The notes beneath the pieces are model-generated. The model saw only the letters and a list, made by a program, of their open reading frames with translations, ran no database searches and was not told the origin of the DNA. DNA of 64,000 nt, from assembly GCA_018857735.1 (NCBI GenBank), contig JABMCL010000194.1, forward strand, positions 682,501-746,500, read 5' to 3'. The position numbers and the translations under genes are program-made. The stretch is from Alviniconcha marisindica (Eukaryota; Mollusca; Gastropoda; Provannidae). Below are positions 34,860 through 46,870 of the stretch, piece after piece (within the stretch, counting starts at the first letter, position 1; each line of letters opens with the position of its first letter).

Positions 34860-35688
34860 TCTACCTGAGGTACATACACCCTCCACTTACCTTTCCCATT
34901 GTTTACCTGTCTACCTGAGGTGTGTACACTTACATTTCCCCTTTTTGCTTGCTTACCTGTCTACCTGAAGTGTTTACCTGTCTACCTAAGGTGTGTACAC
35001 TTTTGCTTACATTCCCCCTTTCTGCTTATTTACCTGTCTACCTGAAGTGTGTACATTTTCACTGTATACTTTTTCCATTTCTGCTTGCTTACATGTCTAC
35101 CTGAAGTGTGTACAGCTTCATTTATAACTTTCTGCTTGCTTACCTGTCTACCTGAAGTGTGTACACATTTAGTTACATTCTTCCTTTCTGCTTATTTACC
35201 TGTCTACCTGAGGTGTGTACACTCACACTCCCCCTTTCTACTTGCTTACCTGTCTACCTGAGGTATGTACACTTTCACCCACATTTCCCCTTTCTGCTTG
35301 CTTACCTGTTTACCTGAGGTGTGTACACTTACATTTCCCTTTTCTGCTTATTTACCTGTCTACCTGAGGTGTGTACACTCACACTCCCCCTTTCTACTTG
35401 CTTACCAGTCTACCTGAGGTGTGTACACTCACACTCCCCCTTTCTACTTGCTTACCTGTCTACCTGAGGTGTGTACACTTACACTCCCCCTTTCTGCTTG
35501 CTTACCTGTCTACCTGAGGTGTGTACACTTACATTTCCCTTTTCTTCTTGCTTACCTGTCTACCTGAGGTGTGTACACTCACACTCCCCCTTTCTGCTTG
35601 CTTACCTGTTTACCTGAGGTGTGTACACTCACACTCCCCCTTTCTCCTTGCTCACCTGTCTACCTGAGGTGTGTACACCTTCACCTAC
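34860..35688 (-). repeat. ~50-bp minisatellite grown from a splice donor
   Basis: About 16 units. Read on the minus strand each holds AGAAAGG(GGGA)GTG, TGTACACACCTCAG and GTAGACAG|GTAAGC. The first unit is continuous with the exon end GGAGAAAG|GTAGGTG of 35689-35850. Several GT sites per unit resemble good donors. Confidence 0.85.
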
Positions 35689-35850
35689 CTTTCTCCTTTC
35701 TCGGGGAGGTCTTTCTCGGTGGGTTTCTCCTCATCAGTGGGTTTCTCCCCAGTGACCCTGGTGTTCCTCTTCATCCTAGCCTGCTGGTGCCAAGCTTCTT
35801 GGCATTCCTCCGACCCCTCTTCTCTCTGCTGCTTCCGTCTCGATTCAAAT
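35689..35850 (-). CDS. zinc-finger cassette I, charged linker exon
   Basis: Acceptor actgtggctgcag, first base A completes an Arg codon with AG from exon 37589-37790 (LLNR-FESRRKQQ), donor GAGAAAG|GTAGGTG. The 53 codons contain FESRRKQQREEGSEECQEAW and a Lys/Glu/Pro stretch TGEKPTDEEKPTEKDLPEKG. The start continues the last helix of the Myb/SANT-like domain. Confidence 0.82.
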
Positions 35851-36019
35851 CTGCAGCCACAGTCATGAGTCATATTTAACGACTAATTCTGTGTCCCCCC
35901 CCCCCCCCTTCTCCCCAGCTTCACTTACCAACTTTTTCTTGTTCTGGGGGTGGGCAGAAACTATACACTTGTTTGCAGATCATTATCCTTAACCTTAACA
36001 CCAATAAAGATTTGGCATT

Positions 36020-36245
36020 CCATTAAAAGCAGTGTGTTGTGGGGGGGGGACATGTACATTGGATGGGAAATGGGGGGGGGGGGGTGGAGGGAGTGGGGGG
36101 GGGGGTCAGGACTTGTACACTAGTTTGAGGATGATTATCATTAATACATACTTCAGCAAATATCTGACATATTCACCCAAAAAGATGGGGTGGGGAAAGG
36201 GTGAGGGGAGGTGGAGGGAGGGGGGAGGGGGAGGGGACTGTGCAC
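36020..36245. repeat. G-rich tracts
   Basis: Several runs of 5-10 G (36040-36105 and 36180-36235) in the intron between 35850 and 37589. Confidence 0.8.
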
Positions 36246-36339
36246 CTGTTTCTGCAGACCCTTAAAATGTGACCGCTGAAGATGCCCAACTGAGAAAAAC
36301 AGAACACACACTTGCTGACTGAAGCATGAGCAAGGCTGA

Positions 36340-36640
36340 AGGTTATTCTGGTGTGATGTGATGAAACCTGTCTCTCAAGTTTGCCAAGGCAGCTGGGGAC
36401 ACTTCACCCACCCCTGTGTTTAACACCTGCCTCAGGAGAACCTTACATCTGCATACAACCGGAGACACTCAGGTACAAAACTCCCTTCACCGCCATCTGA
36501 AGGTCTCCACATTCAGTGCACTTTCCCCACCAGTCTAGAAGACAATTAGTATAATGGCATCAGAGGATTGAACCCAGGACCCCTGCCATGTAACCAGCGA
36601 CTGATGAGACTGAGTGCCTTTACCGCCCCACCAACCCACA
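36340..36640 (-). repeat. possible tRNA-related SINE remnant
   Basis: A B-box-like GGGTTCAATCC (minus strand, near 36565-36582) with an upstream ggcggtaaaggcactcagtc that could be a decayed A box. Only weakly supported; a distantly similar stretch lies at about 18340-18540. Confidence 0.35.
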
Positions 36641-36849
36641 GACTGGAAGCTAGGCTGAATCAGGGACCTGTGCCATGCAGAGTCAATTCAGCTGGTGACT
36701 CATCACGATGAGGACCGCTGGGCCATTTTGCCTTGATCCACCATCAACAACCAGCCGTTTACCACCACAGGCCAATCACCACCAACAACCACCAACCACC
36801 CACAATTTAAATTCAAGATTACTTTATTATCTCATAAGATAAATTAAAA

Positions 36850-37400
36850 TTAAATGCATCATCTACATCAACACCACAATCATTACCAACAGCAACCACC
36901 ATCACCAACCACCATCAGCATCAACCACCGTCACCACCACCATCAACAACTAACTGCCATCATCAACAACCACACACCACCAAAATCAACAGCAACTAAC
37001 TGCTATCATCATCAACAACCAAACACCACCAAAATCAACAGCAACTAACTGCTATCATCGTCAACAACCAAACACCACCAAAATCAACAGCAACTAACTG
37101 CTATCATTGTCAACAACCAAACACCACCAAAATCAACAGCAACTAACTGCTATCATTGTCAACAACCAAACACCACCAAAATCAACAGCAACTAACTCGT
37201 CAGTAACTGCTATCATCGTCAACAACCAAACACCACCAGGAACGACCAAACACCACCCAGAACAACCAAACACCACCAGCAGCAGCAGCAGCAACTAATT
37301 TGTCAGTAACTGCCATCATCATCAACAACCAAACACCACCAAAAACAGCAACTAATTCATTAGTAGCTGCCATCATCATCAAAAACAACATACCACCAGG
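36850..37400. repeat. ~47-bp minisatellite (caacaaccaaacaccaccaaaatc)
   Basis: About 10 units with aaatcaacagcaactaactg and ctatcatcgtcaacaacc, in the intron after exon 37589-37790. Units toward 37260 carry variant caccacc and agcagcagc runs. Confidence 0.9.
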
Positions 37401-37588
37401 AAGAAACAAACACCACCATCCTAACAGAAGAAAAACACAGAGAGACTACCATCACCAGGTCGCCCAAAGGGTCCAGGCCTCCACAACCTCGTCCCTGTGG
37501 TTGACAGGACGTTAAAATCCAATAAGTGACTAACTAACTAACTAGTATCCACAACCAATGAACCCCCAAAGGAACCACCGGCACCCAC

Positions 37589-37790
37589 CTGTTCAGCAGG
37601 AACGTAATCCTTTGTCGGACATGCCTGCCGTTGCAGTTGAACTTGGGTCGCACAAGGTCGCAGACGGCTTTCCAGGCGTCCGAGATCCTGGGATAGCGGG
37701 AGGCACACCAGGGGTTGACTTTGACGGCCGCCTCAACCAGCTCCCGATCCTGCTCGGCTTTTGGCACACGTCGGCTGGGGCCCGTCACAG
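37589..37790 (-). CDS. zinc-finger cassette I, Myb/SANT-like DNA-binding exon
   Basis: Acceptor cgctctgtctttcag, first two bases CT complete a codon from an unseen upstream exon, donor CTGAACAG|GTGGGT. The 66 codons read TGPSRRVPKAEQDRELVEAA, then VKVNPWCASRYPRISDAWKA, then VCDLVRPKFNCNGRHVRQRI and TFLLNR. The pattern L-x2-AV-x-VNPW...I-x2-AW-x2-V...R-x2-R-x-R-x5-LL is that of Myb/SANT-like helix-turn-helix domains. The exon join to 35689-35850 keeps the frame. Joined to C2H2 fingers this suggests a two-module DNA-binding protein. Confidence 0.8.
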
Positions 37791-38001
37791 CTGAAAGACA
37801 GAGCGTGTGATGAGGCAGGAGACTGGACTGGCCAAGTTGGCCGCATTATCACTACACCTGGTATTATGCACACGTACCTACACCACACACACAAATCAAC
37901 AATAACACATAAACAATACATAGAATTACAAAAAACTTTCTGGATGGGGGGAGCAAAGAACAGACAGATAAAGTAAAATGAACCAATGAGTAAATAATGG
38001 G

Positions 38002-38060
38002 TAAGTAAGTAACTTGATGCTTTACGCCCAGTCAACCAGTATGGTTATATCCGGGTGATG
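38002..38060. repeat. short dispersed repeat (family E)
   Basis: (gtaa)n, acttgatgctttacgcccag, tcaaccagtatggttata; compare 16217-16280. Confidence 0.6.
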
Positions 38061-38639
38061 CAAATAATGCATCAATGAGATTAACCAAAGGGAGTAACCA
38101 ACAAATGAAATAGATCAATGGATTGAGTAAATAATGACGTTATTAAAGGGGGAGTAAACAACAAAGTAAATAAATAAACCAGTGAGCAAAATAACAATGA
38201 ATCAAAGGGGGAGCAAACACGAGACAAATAAAGTAGATAAATGAACGAGAAAATAATAAATCAATGTGGTTAAGCTAAACAAATGAATCAATGTCTCACT
38301 GATTTTTATCGAATGAGTAAATAATAAATCAATGAGATTAACAAATGGGTGTATTTATATATATATATACATGACTGAATGTGTATGACAAACATGCAGG
38401 GGTATTTCAACAAAAACATGCATCATATTAAAACCAACCGAATTACTTGGGGGTGAATCTAAGAGTGAACAACAGCCCAGCAAAGTAAATAAATAAATGA
38501 ATGATATTAACAAAGATATGTATGCTCGACTGGATCCGACATGCATGATACATCTGAATGTCTCAACACAGCTGATGGCACACAAGGACGTACAATAATG
38601 AAAGTGAAGGTGCATGGTAGTTGAGGGCTGTTGTGTCTG

Positions 38640-39150
38640 CTGTGCTGTAGTCTGTTGTGTTCTTGTTCTGTCTGTTTTCAGCTGTAGTATGTTGTGTTCT
38701 TGTTCTGTCTGTTTTCAGCTGTAGTCTGTTGTGTTCTTGTTCTGTCTGTTTTCAGCTGGTTGTGCCTGACAATTGACTTCAGACTGAAGACATAAAGAGC
38801 AAAATGCTCAGACAATTCACATTCAATAAACTGCATTTTTTCCCCATAAAGTCAACAAAAACTATCATAATTATAATCAACCAATTAATAAAAATGTCAT
38901 GCTCAATTAACCAGTGAACAAAAACTTGTGAAAATCAAACAACCAATCAACAATAACTTGTGATAATGAATCAACCGATCAACAATTACTTGTCATAATC
39001 AATAAATCAACAACAAAAAGCTTGCCATAATCAATCAACCAATCAACAAAAACTTGTTATAATCAATCATCCAATCAACAAAACTATGTCATAATCAATC
39101 AACAAAACTTGCGAAATCAACAAAAATGATCATAGCCAGTCAGTCAATCA
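38640..39150. repeat. two short minisatellites (37 bp, then ~32 bp)
   Basis: 38640-38760 has three units with gtagtctgttgtgttcttg and ttctgtctgttttcagct. 38830-39150 has about nine units of aatcaatcaaccaatcaac plus aaaaacttgtcat. Confidence 0.85.
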
Positions 39151-39179
39151 ACAAAAAAACAACCAACCAAACTGTTCTA

Positions 39180-39400
39180 CGCACACAACGACAATCCAAG
39201 CCCCATCTTGGTCCTGAAGTCCTGGCCAGCGGCAGACACACTCGGGCTGCTGCGGATTCTGCTGACACTGCTAAACGCTGCTGCTTGCTCTCTCCTCCAC
39301 CTCCGATTCCCCGGCTGCATGGCAAAGACCACCAACCCGCTTCTTCTTCCTCTTCCCTTTAGTCGACCAACTTCTTTATACAGAAGTTGAAGTTCACACT
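39180..39400 (-). other. GC-richer island, possible upstream exon (unproven)
   Basis: A GC-rich patch within AT-rich surroundings with a minus-strand frame of about 100 codons (MQPGNRRWRREQAAAFSSVS is its most gene-like part). No splice pair with clear phase fit was found, so its role as a 5' exon of cassette I is only a suggestion. Confidence 0.2.
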
Positions 39401-39639
39401 GGGGAACTGCTGCTGAAGTTGTTAACCACAGTGCTTCCAGACCTGCAGCATTGTGGTATATTGCTGTTGTGGGTAATTTCAGTCCATGGACCATTTATAA
39501 GCAGTGTTGGTGTTTGTGAGGCAGATGGAAAACAAAGCTGAGTAGCGCTGGTCTTAAACCATGCAGCAGTGAAGGAGTCCAGTGAGGATGGTGAATAGCT
39601 CTTTAAGCATCAACACCAAGCTGTGTACCGTTTTTGAAT

Positions 39640-39878
39640 TCTCTCTCTCTCCCTCTCACACACACACACACGACACACACACTCACGCACACACATACAC
39701 ACTCTCTGTGTGTGTGAATGTCTTGGTTATTAGTAGCACTGTAGCAACAGCAAATATGTCAGTCGGTCTTTGTATAATATCTTCACTACTGAGAAATAAA
39801 GTTTAATATCTCTTTCTCTCTCTCTCTCTCTCACACACACACCACTCTCTCTCTCTCTCTCTCTCACATGTAAGTACA

Positions 39879-39914
<36 letters not shown>

Positions 39915-40005
39915 TACTCAACACACACACACACACACACTCTCTCTCTCTCACATGTACACACATACACCCCCTCTCTCTCTCACACACACACATACAC
40001 ACAAT
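39640..40005. repeat. compound (CT)n/(CA)n microsatellites
   Basis: Alternating CT and CA tracts at 39641-39712 and 39810-40003. Confidence 0.95.
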
Positions 40006-40339
40006 GCGCTACAAAACTATGGGTCAGTTACATATGACCCAGACTGGTGCCACACCTGGCGAAAGGTGTGCTGCACATACACCTGCCATCCGGACCAGAC
40101 TTGACTGTCAGTCAGATGTCTGACATCACCATCGCTCCAAACACATCATCTCTCAACCATAGGTCTTACAAATCTCGTGCTGCCAAAGTTCTTCAAACTT
40201 CAAAAATGACGTCAGATGACTCCCCATAGTCCTACTAGCAGAGCAGAGTGTGGTTTGCAGCCATCTGGGGATGGGCAAGCGTAAATGCAGTGAAAAATCA
40301 GAAACACGAATAGTCATTCTCGTTTCCGATTTTTCACTA

Positions 40340-40420
40340 GCGCTCTAAAACAAGATCCAAACACATGAAAGGTTAAAAAGAATGTCATTTATTGTGACTA
40401 AATCATGTTTTTTTTAACCT
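40340..40420. repeat. foldback element fragment
   Basis: tctaaaacaagatccaaaca then catgaaaggttaaaaagaat, as at 33480 and 59215. Confidence 0.5.
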
Positions 40421-40727
40421 CTTACGTGTTTGCAAATGTAGCAGCCAAAGCTCAGTCTGTGAATTTTTGCTGATGTAAATAAACACAGTCATGCACTCAC
40501 TCTCTTGCACGCAAAGCATAAGAAACAATTTCTGGTGACTGCAGATGGCTTTTTAAAATTTTATTCGTACACAAAGTGGTCCAGAAACAATGCCAGGAAG
40601 CAGGCTTTTCAAAGCAGGAGACTGGGAGCTGGCGCTGCTGAACACAACCACAGGGTGCAGTCTGGACACTGAGTGCCACTTCCCCTGGCGTACAATCTTA
40701 ACAACACTGTTGTGAAGGACTGGGTAG

Positions 40728-41015
40728 TTGTTGTTGTTGATCGCTTTTATATAGCACTGTTCTCTGTTTTCAAGCAGACTCACTGCACTTGCACGTGATT
40801 CTACATGAGTGACTAGCCTTTTATAGCAAGTCTTTGGAATATCGGCCACCGAAGTGGTGTACTTACAGCGCTGACACGGCTGGCGCCTCGTGAAACTGCT
40901 GCTGTCTCAGTGCATTCCGTGTACACCATAGAACCGTGCACCATGTCACTTCATGCAAAGCCACATGCATAAGGCGCCTGTGTGTTCAGCTGTAACCTGT
41001 CACCTGCACTTTTGG
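40728..41015 (-). repeat. SINE family A, partial copy
   Basis: Matches 341-388 plus 701-940 without interruption (ttatatagcactgttctctg, agactcactgcacttgcacg, acttacagcgctgacacggc). The tRNA-like head is absent. Confidence 0.8.
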
Positions 41016-41129
41016 ACAGGGTGGAGTCCAGTCACCATAATCCTCAGGTGCCACACTTGACGTTTTCCAGATTTGTAAAAATTACTGCTAGTCCTGATGG
41101 TGGGTGCAACAGGAGACACACGGAAACAT

Positions 41130-41830
41130 TTCATGGCAGGCAGACAGGTGGTACACCTGGCAGACAGACAGGTGGCATACCTGGCAGACAGACAGGTGGT
41201 ATACCTGGCAGACAGACAGGTGCTATACCTGGCAGACAGACAGGTGGTATACCTGACAGACAGACAGGTGGTATACCTGGCAAATAGACAGGTGGTATAC
41301 CTGGCAGACAGACAGGTGCTACTCCTGGCAGACACACAGGTGGTATACCTGGCAGACAGACAGGTGCTATGCCTGGCAGACAGACAGGTGCTATACCTGG
41401 CAGGCAGACAGGTGCTATGCCTGGCAGACAGACAGGTGCTCTACCTGGCAGACAGACAGGTGCTATACCTGGCAGACAGACAGGTGCTATGCCTGGCAGA
41501 CAGACAGGTGCTACCTGGCAGCAGACAGGTGCTAGTGAAATTTCCTGGCAGACAGACAGGTGCTATACCTGGCAGGCAGACAGGTGCTATGCCTGGCAGA
41601 CAGACAGGTGCTATGCCTGGCAGACAGACAGGTGCTATACCTGGCAGACAGGCAGGTGCTATACCTGGCAGGCAGGTGCACCCGCGCAGGTGCTATACCT
41701 GGCAGGCAGACAGGTGCTATACCTGGCAGGCAGACAGGTGCAATGCCTGGCAGACAGACAGGTGGTATACCTGGCAGACAGGCAGGTGCTATACCTGGCA
41801 GACAGACAGGTGCTAACTAACATCAAGCTC
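41130..41830. repeat. 24-bp minisatellite, about 28 units
   Basis: Units of ggcagacagacaggtg(c/g)t plus atacct with few changes. Because 24 is divisible by three, several frames stay open for up to 239 codons. No sign of coding function. Confidence 0.95.
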
Positions 41831-42054
41831 TTGGCACTAAGTGCTGCTGCAGGTTGCAGTCTGAACAGTCAAGCCAGAAATTTCAGGGAAAAAAGAAATC
41901 AAAATGACAGCTTTCATGAAATATCAAAACTGTACATTCAATATAAACCAGAACTATAATACAGAAGATAACAGTGACAATAGATAAAACCATGCTGGTT
42001 AAAACTTTTTTTCCAAAGCAAAATTTGGATGTAAGGTGCTGCATTCTGCATGCA

Positions 42055-42480
42055 TTGGTTCGTTAGTTAATTGGGTTTTAACGTCCTGCCAATCGCACAG
42101 GGTCACCTCAGGACAATCAAACTGTCATACGCAAATTCAGATTTCAAAACTCTTTTCATATATATATATAAACCTTTTCTCAAGTCAGTCCATAAAACCA
42201 GTCCCTACGCAAACATAAAACAAAACATACACAAACAAACATAAAACACAAATTTTCAAAGAGTTAGTCCCTTCAATATTACCCCTGCTAAAAGAGCACA
42301 TACGGCTAGGACATGCTGGTATTGTCGACCATTCCATCTAATTTATTGATACTAAAGAAAAATATAAAAAAGGAATGGACAGAAACAATAAAAACTTTAT
42401 AAAAAAATAAATAAATGCATAATGGTAAATACCAGTGCCATATGGCAGCAAGCTGCACGTACCACCCACCATTACCTCCT
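42055..42480. repeat. dispersed repeat family F, longest copy
   Basis: Begins ttagttaattgggttttaac and continues through gtcctgccaatcgcacaggg, atataaaccttttctcaagt and ggtattgtcgaccattccat. Confidence 0.7.
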
Positions 42481-42644
42481 AGCTGCTCAATGAGAGCCAT
42501 ACAAAAAGCCTAACTCTGAATGAAAAATATTTGAGAGTTTTCTGTAAATAAAAGTCAGAAGAATGGACCACTAGCAGAAAAATGACATGACAGAAAGAGC
42601 AAAAGAGGACTAGGCAGAAAAACAAGCCCTGAAAATTCCAGACT

Positions 42645-42715
42645 GGGAGGTGGGGGTGGGGGGTGGGGGGTGGGGGGTGGGGGGTGGGGGGGGTGGGTGG
42701 TGGTGGTGGTGGACT
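42645..42715. repeat. G-rich tandem (ggtgggg)
   Basis: ggggggtggg runs followed by ggtggtggt. Confidence 0.9.
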
Positions 42716-43399
42716 GACATCCCCATCCTCCCTTCAGGGGCATGCTGACTGAATCTCATAATCATCGAGTTGCTGCATACACTAGCACATGAACCTCCAA
42801 GACACACTGCATTCTGGAAACCCAACTTTGGCTTATGTGAATGCCATTTAATACAGTAAAACCCCAAAAGAAAGATCACCCTGATGAGAGACCCCCCCCC
42901 CCCCTCCCCTTTTAAGAGCACTTTTTGTGTGGAAACTTTCTCTTAAGTGAATCCTGCTACACCTCCACAAGACAAACAATAATACCAGGAAAATTATACT
43001 CTTTCCTTGTTTTATTTGAGTCCATGTCATCAGGGTTCTTTCCTCTTGATTTTCTCCTAGTTATCAAACATTGTTTGAAAGAACCTTACCATTGTGGGGC
43101 ATTTCAAATAGCTGGTCTACATTCCCCTCTGGGTTCACACAGCGGAGCTCCGCTTGGAAGACTGTAAAAATGGCTAAATATTTCGTGTTCCCCTTTCACA
43201 CATAGGTGGTCTACCCACAAGACCACAAAGCTGACCAAAAAAAAAAAAAAAAAAAAAGTCTCCAAAGAGATATGATCTCTGATGGTGGCTTCAGTGCACT
43301 GTGACCAGGTTTTTTGTTTTTTATCTCACCAACCTTTCGTTACCAGATTTCTACTGCACACAGATAATGTAGCACATCTCTCGTCTGCAATCTGGTTGC

Positions 43400-43930
43400 A
43401 ATATCCCTGTTATTGTACCTCACAGAATAAATCAAAATGAACAGATATGACAACCACCATTACTGTACCTCATGGAATGAAATCAAAATGAACAGCGAAC
43501 GTCATGAAATCAAATGAAAATGAACAGATGTAATAACCACCATTATTTTACCTCATGGAATGAAATCAAAATGAACAGTGAACGTCATGAAATCAAATGA
43601 AAATGAACAGTTGAAATAACTACTGTTATTGTACATGATGAAATCAAATCAAAATGAATGGTTGTAACAACTGTTACTGTGCATCATAAACTCAAATCAA
43701 AATGAATGGTTGTAATACCCACCATTATTGAACTTCATGAAATAAAACCTAAATGAACAGTTGAAATAACCAGTGTTATTGTACATCATCAAATCAAATC
43801 AAAATCAATGGTTGCAACACCTATAATTATTCTACCATTATTCTACCTAACAAAATCAAATCCAAATGAACAGTTGAACAAACCGCTGTTACTGAACATC
43901 ACAAAATATCAAAATGAACACAAAAACAAA
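43400..43930. repeat. ~60-bp minisatellite downstream of cassette II stop
   Basis: About eight degenerate units with ttattgtacctcatgaaatc, aaatcaaaatgaacag and ttgtaataacc. Confidence 0.85.
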
Positions 43931-44174
43931 AAAAACAAAAAAATGGGGACAACATTATCTGATGTCATTCCCATGACGTAAAAAATGAACAAATCATCAT
44001 CCCACAACAAACTGGTGCAACGTCACAACACGGCTACACCAACGCATCTGTATTCTGTCTTTTTCTCTTCGCATTGTTCACAGTAAACACCATCAGTCGG
44101 TAACTTCACCAACGACACGTCCTTGCATCACATCAACGTTACTGGTACTGACGCGCCATCGTCACGTGCAGGTA

Positions 44175-44897
44175 CTATTTCAGGTGCTTCTTCATGTGTA
44201 CATTGAGGGAATTTTTCTGGGCGAAAGCAACGTCGCACAGCTCGCACCGATATGGCTTGTAGCCGGTGTGAATGCGACGATGAAACTCCAGGTTGGACTG
44301 CGACTTAAAAGCATGGCCGCAGGCGTCGCACCGGTAGTCGCGCACCCCGGAGTGCATCTTGAGGTGCTTGTCCAGGTAGCGGCGCAGGTAGAAGGTCTTG
44401 GGGCAGTGCTGGCAAGGGAAGGTGCGACTGCGGATGTGTCGACTCTGCCGGTGGACGTTGAGGCCACCCCGGGTGCTGTACCCCTTGCCGCACACCTCGC
44501 ACACGTAGGTCTTGGGCCCCACGTCGGTCCCGTGGTGGTTGCACAGGTGCAGCTTGAAGGAGCGCTGGATGTTGGTGGAGTAGGGGCACATCTGGCACTG
44601 GAAGAGGCGAGCGCCCGCCGGCCCGCCCCCGCCGTGGCCCAGCTCCAGGTGGGCGCGCAGTTTCTCCAGGTTGCCGAAGGTGTCGCCGCACTTGTGGCAC
44701 ATGATGCTCTTGTTGGGCCGCTTGAACAGCAGCTTCTGCTGGCTCTCCGACAGCAGCAGGCCACCCGGGTTGAGGGTCACGCAGGAGACCTGCTGGTCCG
44801 CGCTGACGCAGATGTGAGAGGCGATGCCGCGCTGGGAGAAGTGGGTGTTGCACTTGAGGCAGCGGAAGCCCGCGCTTTTCCGACTCACTGCTGACTC
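44175..44897 (-). CDS. zinc-finger cassette II, terminal exon with seven C2H2 fingers
   Basis: Acceptor tttactgtcaccgcag, phase 0 start ESAVSRKSAG, stop TAG at 44175-44177, 240 codons. After FRCLKCNTHFSQRGIASH comes a spacer with SESQQKLLFKRP (a related [12 protein letters not shown] is in cassette III). The fingers that follow begin IMCHKCGDTF, LFQCQMCPYS, YVCEVCGKGY, FPCQHCPKTF, YRCDACGHAF and YRCELCDVAF, the last with [12 protein letters not shown]. All Cys and His ligands are present in the last six fingers. GC-rich codon use contrasts sharply with the AT-rich introns. Likely a nuclear DNA-binding protein. Confidence 0.9.
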   Translation of the reverse strand, partial: ESAVSRKSAGFRCLKCNTHFSQRGIASHICVSADQQVSCVTLNPGGLLLSESQQKLLFKRPNKSIMCHKCGDTFGNLEKLRAHLELGHGGGGPAGARLFQCQMCPYSTNIQRSFKLHLCNHHGTDVGPKTYVCEVCGKGYSTRGGLNVHRQSRHIRSRTFPCQHCPKTFYLRRYLDKHLKMHSGVRDYRCDACGHAFKSQSNLEFHRRIHTGYKPYRCELCDVAFAQKNSLNVHMKKHLK

Positions 44898-46260
44898 CTG
44901 CGGTGACAGTAAAACAGACAGAGACCTGTGGGTTAGGAGGAAACTAAAGCCCATACACAGGTTAAACTACTACAGCTGTGAAGCATGTAGAAGAGCTCCA
45001 ACAACACAACCACTTTTTACCAAACATTTTTTTCTCAGCTTAGGTTTTATGCAATAAGTGTTGTTCTTCTGCGTCCTTGTGAATGTGCCGGCCACTTCCA
45101 ATCCTAGCACTGTGTGGGCAACAGCTGTATCCCCCCCCCACCCCCCCCCAAAGGCAGCAAAGAATACAGGTAGCTTGCGTCTCCGAAGATGTGAAGTGTT
45201 GAGCAAATCTGACACACTACCAGTGGGCACAAAGCCAAGGACATCACACCACCAATCGTCTGGAGGAGAGAGGGGCAGAGAAAAGCATGAGCTTCCTTGA
45301 AAGGACGAGAAAGGGCCACCATCAAAGTGACAAACATTACAACTATTCAAAGGCAACATTGGGGAAGCCTCTGAGAGACAGGGTGGATCGCGTACATACC
45401 ATGTTCCACAGAACTGGACAGGAGGGACAGTCAGTCTAATCTTTCAAAAAACAAACAAAAGACGGGGTGGGGAAAAAAAGGCAGCAGGTCAGCCGTTGGG
45501 ATGATTTATACACAGAGCTCAGTGTCTAGTTATGGATGAAAGACCAGACAGACTGCTGTTCACGTGAACAGTTTCGCAGGTTCAGTTCCTTCTTGATCTG
45601 TTCTGGGCACCAAGGTGTTAAACATTTGGGCAGAACTGGAGTGAAAACAGCCCTGTGAATGGTCCCCCCATGTTCTGCCGTCTTGTCGCCAGCTGCCACG
45701 TCATTTTTAGCGTTTCACCGCCACTTTCTTCATCCTCTCGGTGCCCCACCACCAATCACCATCCTCATATTCACAGGCTGACAGCTGCACAATTCCACGG
45801 AAAAGAGAGAGAGTGCAACCGAACCAGTCCACTAGTCTTTTTTTTTAAAGTTTTGTTTAGAAGTAACTTGAGGAGTTTTAAGGAGTTTTTAAGGAGTTTT
45901 TGTTTTTTTGTTTTGCGAACACCCCCTAAAGTGCCGGAATAATCATCAACATAACTGTGGGCATCTAAGGAAAGAAGAAGAAGAAGCACGAAATGAACTG
46001 TATGACAAATCAGTAGCAAATTGGCACGAACAACAAACATGCTGAGTGTCACAGGTGTTCTGAGTGGGCCATGAAGTCTCCAAGACTTTGCAACCAGCAA
46101 ATGAAACGGCAAGACATAATGCATAAGTGTGTGTCAAATGGGTTGTGTGAATGGTCCTTAAGCTGTGACATAATATCATTATTTAAACCAGTTACTTGGG
46201 ATTCGGTCATAATAACGACTTGAGTAACAGCATGCATACAGAATGAACAGTCAACACACT

Positions 46261-46263
<3 letters not shown>

Positions 46264-46345
<82 letters not shown>

Positions 46346-46364
46346 ATTCACACACACACACACA

Positions 46365-46442
<78 letters not shown>
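46264..46442. repeat. (CA)n microsatellite
   Basis: CA run with two short att interruptions, in the intron just past the donor of exon 46473-46522. Confidence 0.95.
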
Positions 46443-46445
<3 letters not shown>

Positions 46446-46472
46446 ACATGAAATAAACCACCATGTACTCAC

Positions 46473-46522
46473 ATTCCACATCTTGGCTATAACATCAGCA
46501 AGAGGAAGCTCCACCACAGTGC
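46473..46522 (-). CDS. zinc-finger cassette II, 50-bp micro-exon
   Basis: Acceptor GTGTTGACTTCAG, donor TGGAAT|GTGAGT. Its first two bases complete a Gly codon with the G left by exon 49131-49265, then 16 codons read TVVELPLADVIAKMWN in phase 0 into ESAVSRK of the terminal exon. Cassette III has an exon of exactly the same length and phase reading IAVQMPLSDVIVKLIT. The conserved PL[AS]DVI[AV]K core indicates a real, selected exon. Confidence 0.85.
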
Positions 46523-46870
46523 CTGAAGTCAACACAGTCATTCAAATTACTGAAGTCAACATAATCATTCAAATTACTGAAGTCAACACATTCAAATTAC
46601 TGAAGTCAACACAGTCATTCAAATTACTGAAGTCAACACAATCATTCAAATTACTGAAGTCAACACATTCAAATTACTGAAGTCAACACAGTCACTCAGA
46701 TTACTGAAATCAACACAATCATTCAAATTACTGAAGTCAACACAATCATTCAAATTACTGAAGTCAACACAATCATTCAAATTACTGAAGTCAACACAGT
46801 CATTCAAATTACTGAAGTCAACCCAGTCATTCAAATTCCTGAAGTCAACACAATCATTAATGTCAGTCCA
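46523..46870 (-). repeat. 27-bp minisatellite grown from a splice acceptor
   Basis: About 13 units of ttactgaagtcaacacaatc plus attcaaa. On the minus strand every unit ends GTGTTGACTTCAG, the acceptor of exon 46473-46522, so the real site is the last of a row of near-identical ones. Confidence 0.9.

Noticed and set aside
41097..41959. Frames of 196-239 codons across the 24-bp array
   Set aside because: The period is divisible by three, so frames stay open by default; more than one frame is open, and there is no flanking coding sequence.
44166..44894. Plus-strand frame of 242 codons
   Set aside because: Antisense shadow of the GC-rich seven-finger exon on the minus strand.
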